From Wuchereria bancrofti (taxonomy: Eukaryota > Nematoda > Chromadorea > Rhabditida > Onchocercidae), in the NCBI GenBank assembly GCA_005281725.1, contig SSBO01000012.1, forward strand, positions 7,976,866 to 8,040,865: 64,000 bases of DNA, read 5' to 3'. Below, piece by piece: positions 49,627 through 63,123 of this stretch; positions within the stretch are counted from its first letter, which is position 1, and every line of letters begins with the position of its first letter. A program made the translations under genes and the position numbers. The notes below the pieces were generated by a model. It searched no databases and was not told where the DNA came from. It saw only the letters and a program-made list of their open reading frames with translations.

Positions 49627-51880
49627 CTAAAAAAGATTCATAATATCAACAATTTAAATCATTTTATTTGATTTTTTTTATTATTAAGTTATTTGCAATT
49701 TGTCTTAATTATTTCATCAAATGAATTTGCTTAATATAAGGTAATAACGATAGCTTACATAAAAGTACTTTTGTTGCAAGTGTACTTTTCATGCAAACGA
49801 AATTTCAAAAAGAAAAGGTTTCATAAAAATGAATTTTTGCTGTGTAATTCATTTAGTACTCCAAAAGTTGCAAAAGAAGGAAAAAAAGTGAAGACAACAA
49901 ATAAGCAATGGCTTGGACTACGCAATAAAATTTGATAATTTATTGCATTTCTTATTCGTGTATTAAGAATAAGCTTAAATGAATTGGAATGGAAAAATAA
50001 AGAAATATTAGGGTGACAAAACCCTACTACGACATAATTACAAACTTTTCTTCACATGAAAAAATTTCAATTTAATGAATCTCTCAAACAATTATGTTTG
50101 TTAGTTTTTTTTTTTTTTTTTTTTATTAAAGAACTAATTTATCTATAAAACCACGACAAAAAGAAAAAAAAACATTGATAAATCTTGAAAAAGCAGGAGG
50201 AAATAATTTCTATAAAAAAGAAAATAATTTTTTGTACAGAGTAAATGTATCAGAAGCAAAGGCAAACTGCAATTTTTCGATTTCGTTTCGATTGGTTCTG
50301 CTATGAGTTATTGAAGAGGAATTTAAACTTCGGAAAAGGTAAATCTGTTCTAAAATGGCAAAACAATCTACTAGTAAGAAAGAATGTGACGATTATGGAA
50401 ATATAAAAATGAAGTTCTAGATTTTTGATTTCCGATTTTCCGGATATTTGCACAACTGGCATAACTTTAAGCGATGTAACCATGCATGTGAGTTGTTTGA
50501 AGTATGCTTTTGTTGAATGAGTATGGAATAAGGTTACGCAATAACTGGATAAAGTTGATGGAATAACGGACTGGCACTGCTTGTCTATGCCTATGTTGTT
50601 AGGCATGAAACTTAAGCATTATATATTAAGCTTTAAGCCTCTAGAAAATGATTAATAAGACTTGCTACATTTTCAAAACTTTTCAAACAACGAATGAGAT
50701 GAGTAGTACTTTACGATCGAACTAATATGCTCAAACAATAACAATAAAAAAGAACTTCAGCTTTTTCGCTTTTAATTTACAGTTTACATTTTGGAAAATA
50801 GACCGATTTTTCTTTTTTTTTTTTAATAATGGCAGTTGGCCGCAATATGATTTAGAGTGGGTGGAAAGAGTAAAAGTGAGGCCACTAAATGCTTCAATCG
50901 ATATGTTGAATAACGGAATGGCCACTGGTACCAGTAAATAATAATTTTGCACAATTTTCCTTAGTGGAGAAGAAATGGTATTATTCAGATGGACAGAAAG
51001 AGAAAGAGAGAAAGAATGTCATAAGTGAAATTAATATAAAAATTAAGGCGTCAGATTATTAAAGATTGGGTTTGAGACTAAACACTAAAAAAAAGAAAAA
51101 ACCCGACGAGAAAAATCTATATTCTCAGAAGAAACTAAATGTTCTTCCACTTTCTCCGAAATAAGAATGGCGATTTCCGGAACAAGGATATCTGGAATGA
51201 AGGAACCAAGAATAGAGAGTTGTTCAATTAGACTTTCTTTATCAATAAAACTAGAACTAGGAGATAGTTCAGTGCTGGGTCAGTATATATGGTGATAAAA
51301 TCAGATAGACCTGAAATCGGACTAAAATGAAAAGCTTAAACTATCGTTGACGAGTCACTCTTGCAGCTGTCCATCGAAGACAATCCTTTCTTTTCTCTAA
51401 TTCTTTCTTGCTTCATTATGCTCTTTCCTCAATTTCCTCACATTTACATCCAGTTGTAAACAATCCAAAGGATGGTAATCGTGGGCCATAAATGAGATAT
51501 AGAGCCAAGTCTAAACATCATTCCATGGAATCCATTTTCTACTGCGCTTTCAAATTCAGCGAGTACTGTGTAAGATAGCAGGTTTAGGTAGCTTCTTATT
51601 GATAAGGTTATCAGTTGATTGTTCGGGATATATGAACTAAAAAGCGGAAAAGGTAATCAGATGAATCAACTGATTTAACAGTACTCACAGTGATTTTGTT
51701 CCAGTAAAAATTATGCGTCAACTAAGCCATCCATTTGTATGATATAACAGTTCATTTGTAGAATGTTCAAATGTATTTCAGTTGGCGCAAATGACACATA
51801 TGTGTAACTAATCACTGGCAAGTTTTCCTCGCTTATCAAACAAATCAGCAAATGAAATGAAAAGGTGCTATTAGTTATAC

Positions 51881-54682
51881 TTAACAAATGTCAGTTTGCA
51901 TCAGTGCAAACCGATAAAGAGTTGCTCGATGATGTTCGAAATCGCAGTCGTCCACAACCTCCACAATGTCGCTTATCATCCGAACACTTTCTTCGATTTC
52001 TTCTCGATTCCATGCTATTTCCAGTGTTATCAGTCTACCTGGATTATTTTATATTTCAAATTTTGGGTTTTAGCAAAATATTTTTTATAAATTCAGGAGT
52101 GACTATAATTAATGGGAAAGTTAGTCTAAAAGTATCGGGAAATGTTTGTAGTAAAAGTTCAATTCAATTTGCCCAGATGAAAAAGTCTGAATAATGAAAA
52201 ATTTACGATTTTCTGAGAATTTTGAAGGGTTATACTTTTGTTTACTTGGCAACAACTTATTGCATTTATTACCAAAATAATTATCTTAGTTGATGGCCTG
52301 CTTATTTCGTATGTTTGTTGTCTCATTTATCTGAAAGTGAATAATTTACCTGATAATTTGGCGTACTTCTTGCATATAAACGAAGGTTCAAGCTCTTTTT
52401 TTCGGATTGTCAAATCTCTAGTTGTGATAAGCTCTGCACCTTGCGCTAATATCTTCCTCAGAAATTTCAATATGCGACCATTAAATGAAGTTAAAGTTTC
52501 GCCATTTCGCTCCATACATAAGATGAGAATTTTCTATAATACCAAAAAATCAATGGAAGTCTTGAAATTTTTCAAAATTTTCTTTAGAATATCTTATTAC
52601 GACTACTGAAGAAGGTCAATTTGTCTGACCTTGCCAGTGACTTTGTTCGGGACAGCATACAAGGGAAGAAATGATAATTCGGGGAAGAATGTAATGTTTT
52701 TGACATTTTTAATCATATCCATTTTCTTAATGTTATCGTATTCCTGCAATAAATATAAAATAGTAGTAAAGTGACAGATTCGTTGTTTTAAGAAGTATAA
52801 GTACGACTCAGTGTCGAGAACTTGTCAAAAACTTTTTTTGAAGATTTGTGAATATCTGAAAATCAGACAGCTAACGGAAATTTCCAGTTGGAAATCGGAT
52901 TTATATTCTTTTAATGTCATCAAATTAAAGCAAGCAAAGGAAACAAAAAGGACTGCACTTGACCCATTGAACAATTTCGTGGTTCTCATTTTGAAACAAC
53001 TAGGATAAAGAACAACTGCTGAACAGAATATATTTCATAGGTAAATAAAGAAATACAGAATTAGCTGAAAACTTACTGTAATGCAAATTTCAAAATTAGG
53101 AGCATCATCTGGTGTGAAATCGTGTACATTATTCCAATTGTTAGTGAACGGGCTCAGTGATGCTTTCGCCATATGTTCTGAAAGTATAGAACCATTTATT
53201 TTGTACTTGTTAAAATTTAAATTGGTTCCATTTATCATGATTACCTCCCAGGATTATAATTTCTTGATTTGGCAAATTTAAATTTTATGCCACATTGAAA
53301 AAAAAAGTGCTTCAAAAACAAAAAAAATGAAAAATGGACCTTCAAGTTTGTCGTAAGAAAGAGTAAGTGATCGGAATCTCATCAATTTACTTGATTCGAT
53401 AATTGGTTTTGTTGTGCAGAATAGGAATACATCAATATTAATACAATCTCGACTTCGGAATTGTTGAGAAATGGTAAACAACGTGATATTCTTGCAATCT
53501 CGAATGAACACACTAAAATTCTTGAACTGTATGAAAATGTAGTAAAATATAGAGACTAAAGAGATTTCACATCTGTTCTTGTAATGAAACCTATGGATTT
53601 ATGTGATGTTATGCGTGATAAGCCTACACCTGCACATTTAGAAAGTTTTTTATTTCCAATATGTGCTGAATACCGTGTGTATTCTTTTAGAAAATAATCA
53701 GGAATATTTGAAATATTTTCTAAAGAAATAAATCTTTTGTTACATTAATAAAAAGGTATTATATGAGAAAATGGCTAAGATATTACTTAACCTTCCTCTA
53801 CAAGGACCAGTAACAATGAGGCATTCCTCGCAATCATCAACATTCACTGTAGCCAAGTAATCAAGCAGCAGTATACAACATTCCTGAAATGATTTCCTGT
53901 TATTGGATTCTACCAAACTTTTCTTCCTTTCAAAATAATTTTATTTTTATTATCATTATTTCTTTTATTATCATTATCACCTAATTAGATTTTAACATGT
54001 AAAAATTGACTTTGCATTTTTCCACAGTAAATTGCTCGCCGGTAATATGGCCATCTGATTTAATAGCAATTTCACCATAAAGATTGACGAAACAATATTC
54101 CGCTGGATTGGGTTTTTCTTTATCCCTAAACTTTTCATTTTGATGGAATATTTAGCTTTTACATTTTCAAAATACATAAATTCTTTACAAAAAAAAAAAC
54201 TTCCGAAAAGAACGTATTTATACTCTTCGGCAGTACAACGTCGACTAACAAATGCTAATTTGATATCATAGTATAAAGTATTGGAATGTATGAATTGAAG
54301 TTCATAACAAAAACGTTACAGCATATGTTAAAGTAAGATCATAATTTTTAAAGATGTTGAGGAATTTATTAAATTTTGTGAGTGAACAAATATTTAGAAC
54401 TTATGAACTTTGAAAGCTCCTTTATTAAAGTCAAATAAGATATCAGATGAAACTTTGGATTTAATTTATCAGTTGAACTGCAGAATTTCTTACTCATATT
54501 TAAAAATATTGATAAAAAATAGAAAAAAAAATGCATTAAAAACTCGTACTGAATAATTACTAACTAAAAGTTGAAGATTTTAACTTGCAAACTGAAATTA
54601 TATTTGTTAAAATTAAATGAAGCAAGCCGTTATTTAATAAACAAATGAGAACATATGGATAACGAGAAAAAAAGTTCCCCAT
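51881..54682 (-). CDS. RP2: RP2/XRP2 homolog, ARL3 GTPase-activating protein
   Basis: Eight exons, 54682-54653, 54130-54011, 53883-53792, 53512-53340, 53177-53077, 52743-52630, 52533-52350 and 52038-51881, give 323 residues (human RP2 has 350). The start MGNFFSRY fits N-myristoylation, as MGCFFSK does in human RP2. The beta-helix TBCC/C-CAP domain shows HITGEQFTVEKCKECCILL, ATVNVDDCEECLIVTGPC, SVFIRDCKNITLFTISQQFR and KPIIESS. Arg100 in QQFR aligns with the human arginine finger Arg118. NNWNNVHDFTP follows, and then an NDP-kinase-like C-terminal domain from KILILCMERN to the end. RP2 is the GAP for ARL3 and releases lipidated cargo at the ciliary base. The first junction uses GTTCTC with a purine-rich acceptor, so the 10-residue first exon is the least certain part. 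Confidence 0.9.
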
Positions 54683-57019
54683 CTTCACTATCTACAATAT
54701 TTATTATTTCAACGCCAACTTTATTTATTAGGAAAAATAATGATCTTTTATTTAATGTTATCCGTTTAAATTTTTTAAATTCATTTGGGAAAATTAAACT
54801 TCCGTTCACTTCACTCCTTATAAACATAGCTTTTCAGACTTTCAATATAATCCAGCTTCTCAATTCATTTGAATTGAACTGAACAATAATAATAGTGTAT
54901 AGACATGGCATGGCCTGTTAAATATATTGAATGGTGGATTACTTTAAATTTAAAAAGTCTGGTGCAGCAAAAAAAGAAAGAAAAAAGTGCTACTCGTACT
55001 TTGAAATATGCATTAAAATTATTGAGGCTTAAGTTAGAATGCTTGCGGTATCATATTTATAAACACGACAATATATCACGCGTAATCGTGTTATGTCGTG
55101 ACAACCTAATTACTATATCGGCTTCTTTTATTTGCCACTATTATAACATGGTAAACAATTTTCTTTTTTTTTGCTTCTTAAATTGAGAGATTGGAAGAAA
55201 AATGCGACAAACTCTAAATGGAAAGTACAATGACGATAGTGAAGATTTTATTGTGCTTAATGGTGACATGGTTACGATTCCGATAAACATGAAGATCTTT
55301 TGATCCTCCAAGATACTAACATGTGTCGGTTTAGCTATGCTATAGCATCATCTTAGGGCACTGCTAATTGAGCATTTTCTTCATTTCTCTCTTCCACTGG
55401 AATTTACTTTCTTCCACAATCATGACCATATTTTTAATCATACTCAATTTGCAAGCTATGCATTCCATTCTCAGTAATAGTTGATCAACCGTATCATTCC
55501 AATCAATAATGACACGCTAGTAATTAACAATAAAACGGAATACCAGGAATATTTTCCGCAATCGCTATTCTTGATGTGGTATTGCTCTTCGCGCTTTGAA
55601 CGTTTACTGATTGAGCAGCACGAACGTAACATCAGGAATAACAGGTTAACAAATCTAGGAATGATGTTTCAGTAATAAGATTATTTGCTAAACTTTAGGA
55701 AGATATTTGATGTGTGGTAAAATTCATTAATGCGTGATGTAATCCGCAAATTAATAAGAATGAATTGCTGACAACACTGGCTACATTGTTTATCACGAAG
55801 TCCAGAATCATAGAACTACTTGAGGAGGAAAAGCAGCAGATGGTGTCGACTCGTAATTCGTTACCATGGTAATTATTCTAACGCTGTTCACCATTATATG
55901 CTTGTTTGTCAATTAAAGATAATACAATAAATTTTCTTCTCCAATTTACAGATTTGCAGTAATTTAACGAATAATTGAAGACCAATCATTTGTTATGCAA
56001 ATTAATCCAATTTTTTTGCAAATTTTTTTTGCAAATTAACCGGACACCCAAGCACCGTTACCCACTGACACACTAGTTTTGCAAGTACGCATGAAAATTC
56101 GACGGAATGGAAGGGGAAAGTACGCCTTAATTCTCCAGATAAAAAATCAGGCGACAGAGACGAAGCAAAAGTCGTCAAAACCTATCATCCATCGCAAAAT
56201 TTTCCGCGAACGACTCCAAATCCCGTTCTTTATCTTTAATAATTAAATTATATTGTAGTCATTTCCTTCTTTTACTTTACGATTTGGATTCCTCTACCTC
56301 TTTTATGATGAAATATACCATGGAATGCGGGTGATTTACTGAATATGTTGTTTAATTTCAGCGAACGGGATAACAATCCATGAAATCCACATGTATGCAC
56401 AACGAATACCCTGAATGATAACCCTGAATGTACCAATAGGTATTTTTCACTGACAACATAAAGACACCTTCCTAGGATTTCAAAATGAGAAAAAAAATGA
56501 GAAAAAAAAAATGTTATGAAAAGGAACCGAAATTATGGTAATAAACTACTGCTATTAAATAAACAAAGTATGGGCCTGATTGATTTAAAGATAACCAATG
56601 AGTTATTCTCAATATCTGTAAGACCGTGCAAAAATTTACTAAAGGAAAACAGAATTACAATACTTTAGCATAAAAATCTTTAATTTGATATGCTCTAAGA
56701 TTCTGGCTGCATTCCAAAAACAAAACTATCACTGACATAATAATGTAAATATTCTCAACTGTTAGCTTTGATTTTTTAACAATTAATTCACTTAAAAGTC
56801 TTCAAATCTAACTTAAAAATAAGAGAAATCAAAAATGCAATCAGTATGTTTCGTTTACGTTGGTATAACTGCCAATGGTATGTTAAAGTACGACGGAACG
56901 ACTTTTTATCGTTTAAATTAGACTTATAAACGAACTTTTTGTATACAAAAGAAGCGAACGACGTGCAACGTAAGATTTTTTCTACTAACAAACATTTTTT
57001 CTACATAAAGATATCTTCC
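54683..57019. other. Spacer with unassigned open frames
   Basis: Contains a 93-codon ATG frame (54905-55186, plus), a small frame with DDSEDFIVLNGDMVTI (55202-55303) and a basic 67-codon open stretch at 56042-56248. None has a recognised domain or paired splice sites. Confidence 0.4.
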
Positions 57020-58298
57020 TTACCTAGAGAAATTCTTGCTGGAGGACATGTTGAGAGAGAAAACAATGTTACAAAAGTCGAGATGATCAATAAAATCACA
57101 AATGATAATATTGAAATAAGAAGGTTCATCGAAAGTGGTGATCCAAGAGATGGCTTCTTCTGTACATTTCAAAGCATATTTTCTTTCAAGAGTGGAAAAT
57201 GGATGCATGAAGATATCAAACCATTTTACTGTTAAAATTGCTTGCGTTACAAAGAACACACTCCTAGGATCTCGTCTGTGCTCTCGTATCGTTCGGTCAA
57301 GAAATTTAAATAATTTGTCATTTCGATTCACATTAGCATATGGACTAAGAATACAGTTAGAATCCCATATCCAGGATACACTTCGATGGGCTTTTGTTTC
57401 TGCTGCTGATATAGCTATCACTTGATAACCCAAATGCCACATACTAGCTAGGCTTATCTTTGTTATATCCTCTCCTCGTAAGCATAATTTTCGACCAAAC
57501 ACACTTTCCACCATTTCCAAAAATTTAATGTACTCAATGCAGTTAAAATTATACAAATGGTTGAAATCAAGAATGACAATTTCTTTTAAATGATTATCCA
57601 AGAAATCATTTATAAGTGAAAGAAGTTGTTCAATGCAACTACCATAGAGAGCATGCAAAACACGTATTCCATATAATTTAGCAGGTAGTGGTACTGTGAG
57701 TCTAATATCAAAGTAACGTACACCGACATAAAGTTGCTTAACCACCGAATATCGCTGTGTTGTGGCCCACCGCCGAATGAAGCGTCGCACCATCCGAAAT
57801 CGGCCAATTTCTCGGACAAATCGACTTTCATCATTCGCTACGGGATATTTATCAAACAGTAGTTGTGTGAACGAATCATGTGATCCTCAAAGTAGAAACA
57901 GCATATCTGCATTTAACAAAACAATCTTTATAAATTCTCAAATAACATCTTGTTTTCTAATAGCTTATTCATCATCACTGCCGATGCCGATATAGAGATA
58001 CTTTCAGTGTTCTAAGTAAGCGTGGTAAAGTATGAAATAAATCTGAGCCAATAATACAATTCATCTAATCAAATAATGCTGACTACTGATGATAGTCATT
58101 TACAAATACTATAAATGACTAAAGGATAAACTACGGCTGTAAATCGCCGAAATTTCAAGATACAAAAACACTATCTTTCTAATTAGTAAAGCAGAAACCT
58201 GGTATAGCAATGTAAACAAGAGGCCTCTCAGCAACTTCTTGAGGTAGATTACTCATCCAGTATTCACCGCTCCTATCGATCTTCGATGACTTTTTCAT
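57020..58298 (-). CDS. PI-PLC X domain-containing protein (PLCXD family)
   Basis: Exons 58298-58199 and 57885-57020 give 321 residues. The N-terminus has the typical EYWMSNLPQEV and PLVYIAIPGSHDSF, split by the single intron at the Gly codon; then RRWATTQRYSVVKQLYVGVR, YFDIRL, VLHALYG and LKEIVILDFNHLYNF. The two catalytic-type histidines (His36 in SHDS and His111 in LHAL) and the Asp after the first are present, so the active site seems intact. The protein is an X domain only, with no Y, C2 or PH domain, like PLCXD1-3, and should act on phosphoinositides or related lipids in the cytosol. The last sense codons (SSSKNFSR) overlap a GTAAGG donor just before the stop, so a spliced longer tail is possible. 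It is divergent from PUS7, with about 970 bases between starts. Confidence 0.92.
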
Positions 58299-59272
58299 TT
58301 CTTGTACAAAAACAAAGCGAACTGTCTCAATACATTCCTACTGAGAAAAACTAAAGAACACTATTGCTTTGGTAATAACAACAGTCACAGCATAACAGAT
58401 TCAATAGCAATAACATAACGGAAATATATAATCGACGTTGAAGAAATCTTGATAACGGCGGCCCTCAATTTATTACCCGGTCAGAATACCGGTTATTGTT
58501 TTTTCAAGTGAATATTCCTTACTTATCGTTCTGGTATATCAATACTTATTTCCATTTCTCTTATTAACATCATTTGCTGGTAACTCAATTAACTATCATT
58601 CTTATACAACTATCGCCGCTACATGAGGAAAACTTATAGAAATGAAGTCACTGTTCGCATATCAGCTATGTTGTACAGTTGTTTCGATTTATCAGGAATG
58701 CTAACCGGTCGCTCTTTAACAGTCTTAAACGTAATTGTTGTCTGAATTTGCATAATTACATCCACTTCTCCGATCATTCAACTAACCTACACAGCAAGCA
58801 GAAATATGCTATCCACAGACCTTTTTTGCTATCGGTTGGCCTCTAGTGTTCAGTTGGTTAGCCATCCTGTTTGTTGTCAAGAGGGGAATGATTGTTGAGA
58901 AGTATGTGAAATTAATTGCAGTAGATAGGGTAAATGAATGAAAGATAACTTCATTAACTACACTATGCTCATTTATTTTTAAAAAATCATGAAAATTCCT
59001 CCCTAGAATGTTTTTTTTCTAGAGTATTTGTGGAATGTGTTGAAGTTTGTAAGGTTAAGGCCGACAAAAGCTTATTAGTTTTACGTTCTGTTGGTTAATT
59101 CACAAAATTTTGTTTTTTTAATGGGAAAATTGAGACAAAAAGAATAGCGGAAGATATAGGACGTAAAAAAAAGTCTTCATATTGCTAATTAATAACGCTA
59201 TCAGTATGCAGAAATTGACTTAATATCGTTATCCGTAAAAACTATGTAGCAGTCAATGTTTATTTTCAGAAA
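58299..59272. promoter_or_regulatory. Divergent upstream region between PLCXD and PUS7
   Basis: Shared 5' region of two divergent genes. It includes a local imperfect palindrome near 58481-58498 (ccggtcagaataccggtt). No core promoter element was identified with confidence. Confidence 0.4.
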
Positions 59273-62200
59273 ATGGAAGGAGATTTCTTTATTACAGAAT
59301 ATATGAGCTGTGAGCGAGAGGAATTGAAATGTACGATAAAAAAGTTGTATTCAGATTTTATCGTTAATGAAATTACTCCCAATGGGATTGTTCTTGGTAA
59401 GTTTATGCTATACGCTTAAGTATTTATTCTGGTTGTTCGTTACTATTTTATGTTCTACCAATGCTCTTATATAGTGATATATATAGCTTTATATATAATT
59501 TTAACTGCCAACCCTCAATTCACGTTTCATTACTTACATTATGTAATATATTGCACTTCTGTGTAGCTAAAAAGTTTCTTGTGAACGAATGTATCATCAC
59601 GGCGAAAGAGGGATTGCTTAAGAAGAATTAAGACATTTATGGCATTTTCTGCTGAAATAAAAACGATTTTCAGCCCATCAATAACCTCGCTAAAAAAAAT
59701 ATCTGCATACCTTACGGGATGCCAGAGTTTTAAATGACTTCGTTCAAAAATGCATCAACCTATTTCGAGAGATACGCAAGTTTTTCTTTTAGATATATCC
59801 TTGCCGTGCACAATGGAAACCGCCGTTGAAAATAATGAAATAAGGAATAGCTGGACAAACATAAATGATATCCGTGCTCCAGAAACAGTCACGCAAGAGC
59901 TGGTAGCGAAAATCGATTCTCTTCTCAACAATGGAATCAGTGTTGTCGAAATACCAACTGAAGTTGATGCAAACATTGTTTTTAGTTTAATTTATTATGT
60001 AGTCTACCTATCACGATGATCAGCGTGTGAATAGAATATCTGTTCTCTTTTTGGTATCTTACTCATTCAGGGTATGGATAAACAAAAGCGTACCGTTATA
60101 CATGATTGGATACGCAATCGATATAATGGCCTTTTGGATTCACAAACAGTTGCCAATGCAATTCAAGTTCTAGTATCGGATAACCGACCCAAGTACTGTT
60201 TTAGTATTGGTCACTAAAACTTCTTTAGAAAGCAATGGAACGAATATGTTTTTTATTTTCATGATTTTCTTTAGATTCGCTTCTGGTCAAGACGTTCCTA
60301 ATTTCCAATATTATTTTTATTGTAGAAAAAGAAGGACTTGGCCAGTAAATCGCCCCGATTATGTTCATTTCACATTATGTAAAGAAAACAAAGATACGCA
60401 CTATGCACTTTCCGTGATTTCTAAATTCTTGGGGTAAGTTTTGTTTGTCCTACAACATTTTTATTCATAATATGAATAGGTATCATCCAAATATATTTTA
60501 GGATAAAAAACTCTTCATTTGGTATTTGTGGTACAAAGGATCGTCGGGCTCTTACAACACAACGAGTGTCGTTGTATCGATGTGAAATTGAACGATTGAG
60601 AAAACTTAACGCTAAGCTACGCGGCATAAGGCTTACTGATTTTACTTCCAGTTCAAAACCATGCAAATTAGGTGATCTTTGGGGAAATAGATTCAAAATC
60701 ATTTTAAGGTTAATCATTTCTTACGTCCTTTCATGAATTTTTCTTTAATTTGTAGTTTAACCACTGCGCTTTATGCATAGCGTAACATAGCTTACCTCTG
60801 TTTGAAAAGTGCTCTGTGCAGAATTATGCAGTTTTAGAGATGTTCATCCGTTCAGCGAAACTGATTTGATCAGCAGGATTGAAGATTTTAAGGCAAACGG
60901 TTTCATCAATTATTTTGGAACTCAACGTTTTGGGTCATGCGCTTTTAATACTGCTGAAATCGGCATTGCAATTTTAAAGAAGCAATGGGAAGTTGCCTTA
61001 AAATCAATTTTGAAACCACGGAATACGTACGGTAGGAGTTTATTTCGTATGGACAAACCTGTGGTTTTTATGAAACATTTCAGAAATGCTGTGATGTTTG
61101 TTTCAGCTAAAATGTTTTATTTAATGATCTTCAGGAAGTATTAGAGATGCTCTAGACGAATGGAACAAGTCAGGGAGCGCTTCTGACGCTTTGAAAAAGC
61201 TCACAGGCAGTCAGGTAGTATGGTTAATTGTTTGTTGTAGAAAACGTTTTTATTTCAGTGTTTGAACGTTCTTTTCATCGAACTGGAAAAATTTTTAATA
61301 TTTAGTATAAAGCAACAGATTATCGAATTCTTACAACGTATACTCTTTATGTAATTCCAGGCATATGCTACTATCGAAGGCCAACTTTTATCATCTCTTA
61401 GCAAGAATCAATGCAATTATTATGATGCTGTGTTAAAGTTAGCTCGGAATACACGCAGTCTTTATATTCATGCCTACCAAAGTTTATTATGGAATAAGGT
61501 ATCTGTTCATTCTTAATATCGTAGGTTAGTATAATTCTATTTTATATCAGTATTTATTACTTTTATATCACATTTCGATTTCTTTCGAATATTACGCCGA
61601 TGAGTTAGTTACAAGTATTCTTGGGATTCCATACGCATGTGTGTTCTTAGGATGATATGGATGATATGTTGAAGAATTATAATATTTTGAATTATTTGAA
61701 GGTTGTTACTCGACGGGTGAAAAGCAGAGGATTTCATGCGATAGCTGGTGATTTAAATGTTGAAGGTAAAAAAATCAAAGATTTTGAAAACGAAGAGGTG
61801 GCTTTGCCTCTAATATCAAGATCTGTTGAGCTGCCCGATAATGAAGGTTTCTTCCGATTTTCTTTTGTCTGAAATTCACATTTCCTTTCGTTAGAAATTT
61901 GTTGGTTTTATTTTTGAATGCTTCCAACAACTTGTATTATGATTTCATCAATCAGATTTTCATGTTCTATTTAATAAAGGAGTAACATTCTATATATTTC
62001 ATGTAAATGAATGGAGTTAATAAATCAATTTTAATTGGTAATTGATGTGCTTCCAAGTATTATGAATGTTTTTTCAGTTCGAAATTGGTATGAAGAAATA
62101 ATGGCTGAGGATGGCGTAACAGTCGCAATGTTCGAAGCGTTAGAAAAGCAAGTTTATAAGTGTTCCACCCCCGGATTATCACTTAAATACCAATAACTAA

Positions 62201-62732
62201 TTTGATTTATTTCATTAATTATATTTTTTCCAGGGATTGGGCAATAGGCACTGTGATGCGTCCTCTTATTAGCAAACCGCAGAGTGTGAAGTATAAAATA
62301 TTGACTTATGCTGAAGCCAAGACAAAGTTGCAGGCAGATTTTGAAGGAAATATAGATTCAGAAAGTATCGGAACTGGCAACTTCCATGCGGTGGCTTTGG
62401 AATTTTCTTTGCCATCTGGTTCTTATGCTACTGTTGCTTTGCGGGAAATCACAAGGTTACTAGTTTTTGCTGCTGAAAAATATCAGTGGTGTATAGTGTG
62501 GGTTGATGTAATCTGAGAAGTTAACTTTGTTTCACATTTCAGTAAGTTGCATTTTTGTACCGAAGCACTAGAAAATTTTGTTACAATTATAATTAAATTG
62601 TTTGCAAAGAATTTATCGGATAATGAAAGCGTTATTTACATCAGTTATGAACTTTTTTGCAGGTGTGATATGAGTAAATTGGCGCAAATGTCTATGAATC
62701 AAAGTGAAAAGGATTTTACTGAATGTGTTTAG
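59273..62732 (+). CDS. PUS7: tRNA/mRNA pseudouridine synthase PUS7 (TruD family)
   Basis: Twelve exons, 59273-59396, 59793-59977, 60071-60192, 60275-60433, 60502-60708, 60832-61031, 61135-61214, 61361-61498, 61702-61846, 62078-62159, 62234-62455 and 62663-62732, give 577 residues. The enzyme converts uridine to pseudouridine in tRNA (position 13) and other RNAs. Seen: the N-terminal FITEYMSCEREELKCTIKKL and YSDFIVNEI, VHFTLCKENKDTHYALSVIS, the catalytic motif ICGTKDRRALTTQ with Asp210, GDLWGNRFKI, GFINYFGTQRFG (the conserved NxxxG/RFG element), RSLYIHAYQSLLWNK and the C-terminal EFSLPSGSYATVALREITR. It is shorter than human PUS7 (661), mainly at the N-terminus. The 61497-61702 junction is the weakest: DDMDDMLKNYN could be extra coding sequence. 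Confidence 0.94.
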
Positions 62733-62835
62733 AACTTAACAAATATTATGCATGAAAAACAAATTGACATCACTGATTTTTGAAGCACTGTTGTAACCAT
62801 ATGATAAAAATCGAAAAATTATTGCACTGATGACA

Positions 62836-62841
62836 AATAAA
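62836..62841 (+). terminator. Poly(A) signal of PUS7
   Basis: AATAAA about 105 bases after the PUS7 stop and before the next plus-strand gene. Confidence 0.6.
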
Positions 62842-63123
62842 GTTTACATGCTTACAGCTATCTGTCTAGGTCCGTTGTCGCTACCCAATAATGTATACTT
62901 TCTTAAACGTTCGTTTTCTATTTGGATTCGTTGTTTATTGTTCACATCGGTATTTTATTTAGTAGTTATTTGCATTGGGTGAAAATTACTAAATGTTTTT
63001 GAAAAAACTATTTTTGAGCTATTGCAAAAATAGATCAAATTTGGTTTCATGTGTGGTCGCATTTGGGATAATCATTTTAAATTGCAATTTTAATACTTAT
63101 TGTAATAGCTCAGATATTGGATA

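Larger units (their letters stand above)
47084..51880. other. Spacer with one decayed exon
   Basis: Apart from the exon relic at 49423-49626, a polypyrimidine run (49165-49210) and a T20 run (50105-50124), nothing was recognised in these 4.8 kb. The ORFs at 50301-50606 and 50731-50952 have no recognisable domain or coding character. Confidence 0.5.

Noticed and set aside
51865..52609. Long plus-strand ORFs opposite RP2
   Set aside because: The minus strand gives a spliced RP2 C-terminal domain in consistent phase; the plus frames are shadows.
57135..57425. Plus-strand ORF opposite the PLCXD exon
   Set aside because: Antisense shadow of a strongly supported coding exon.
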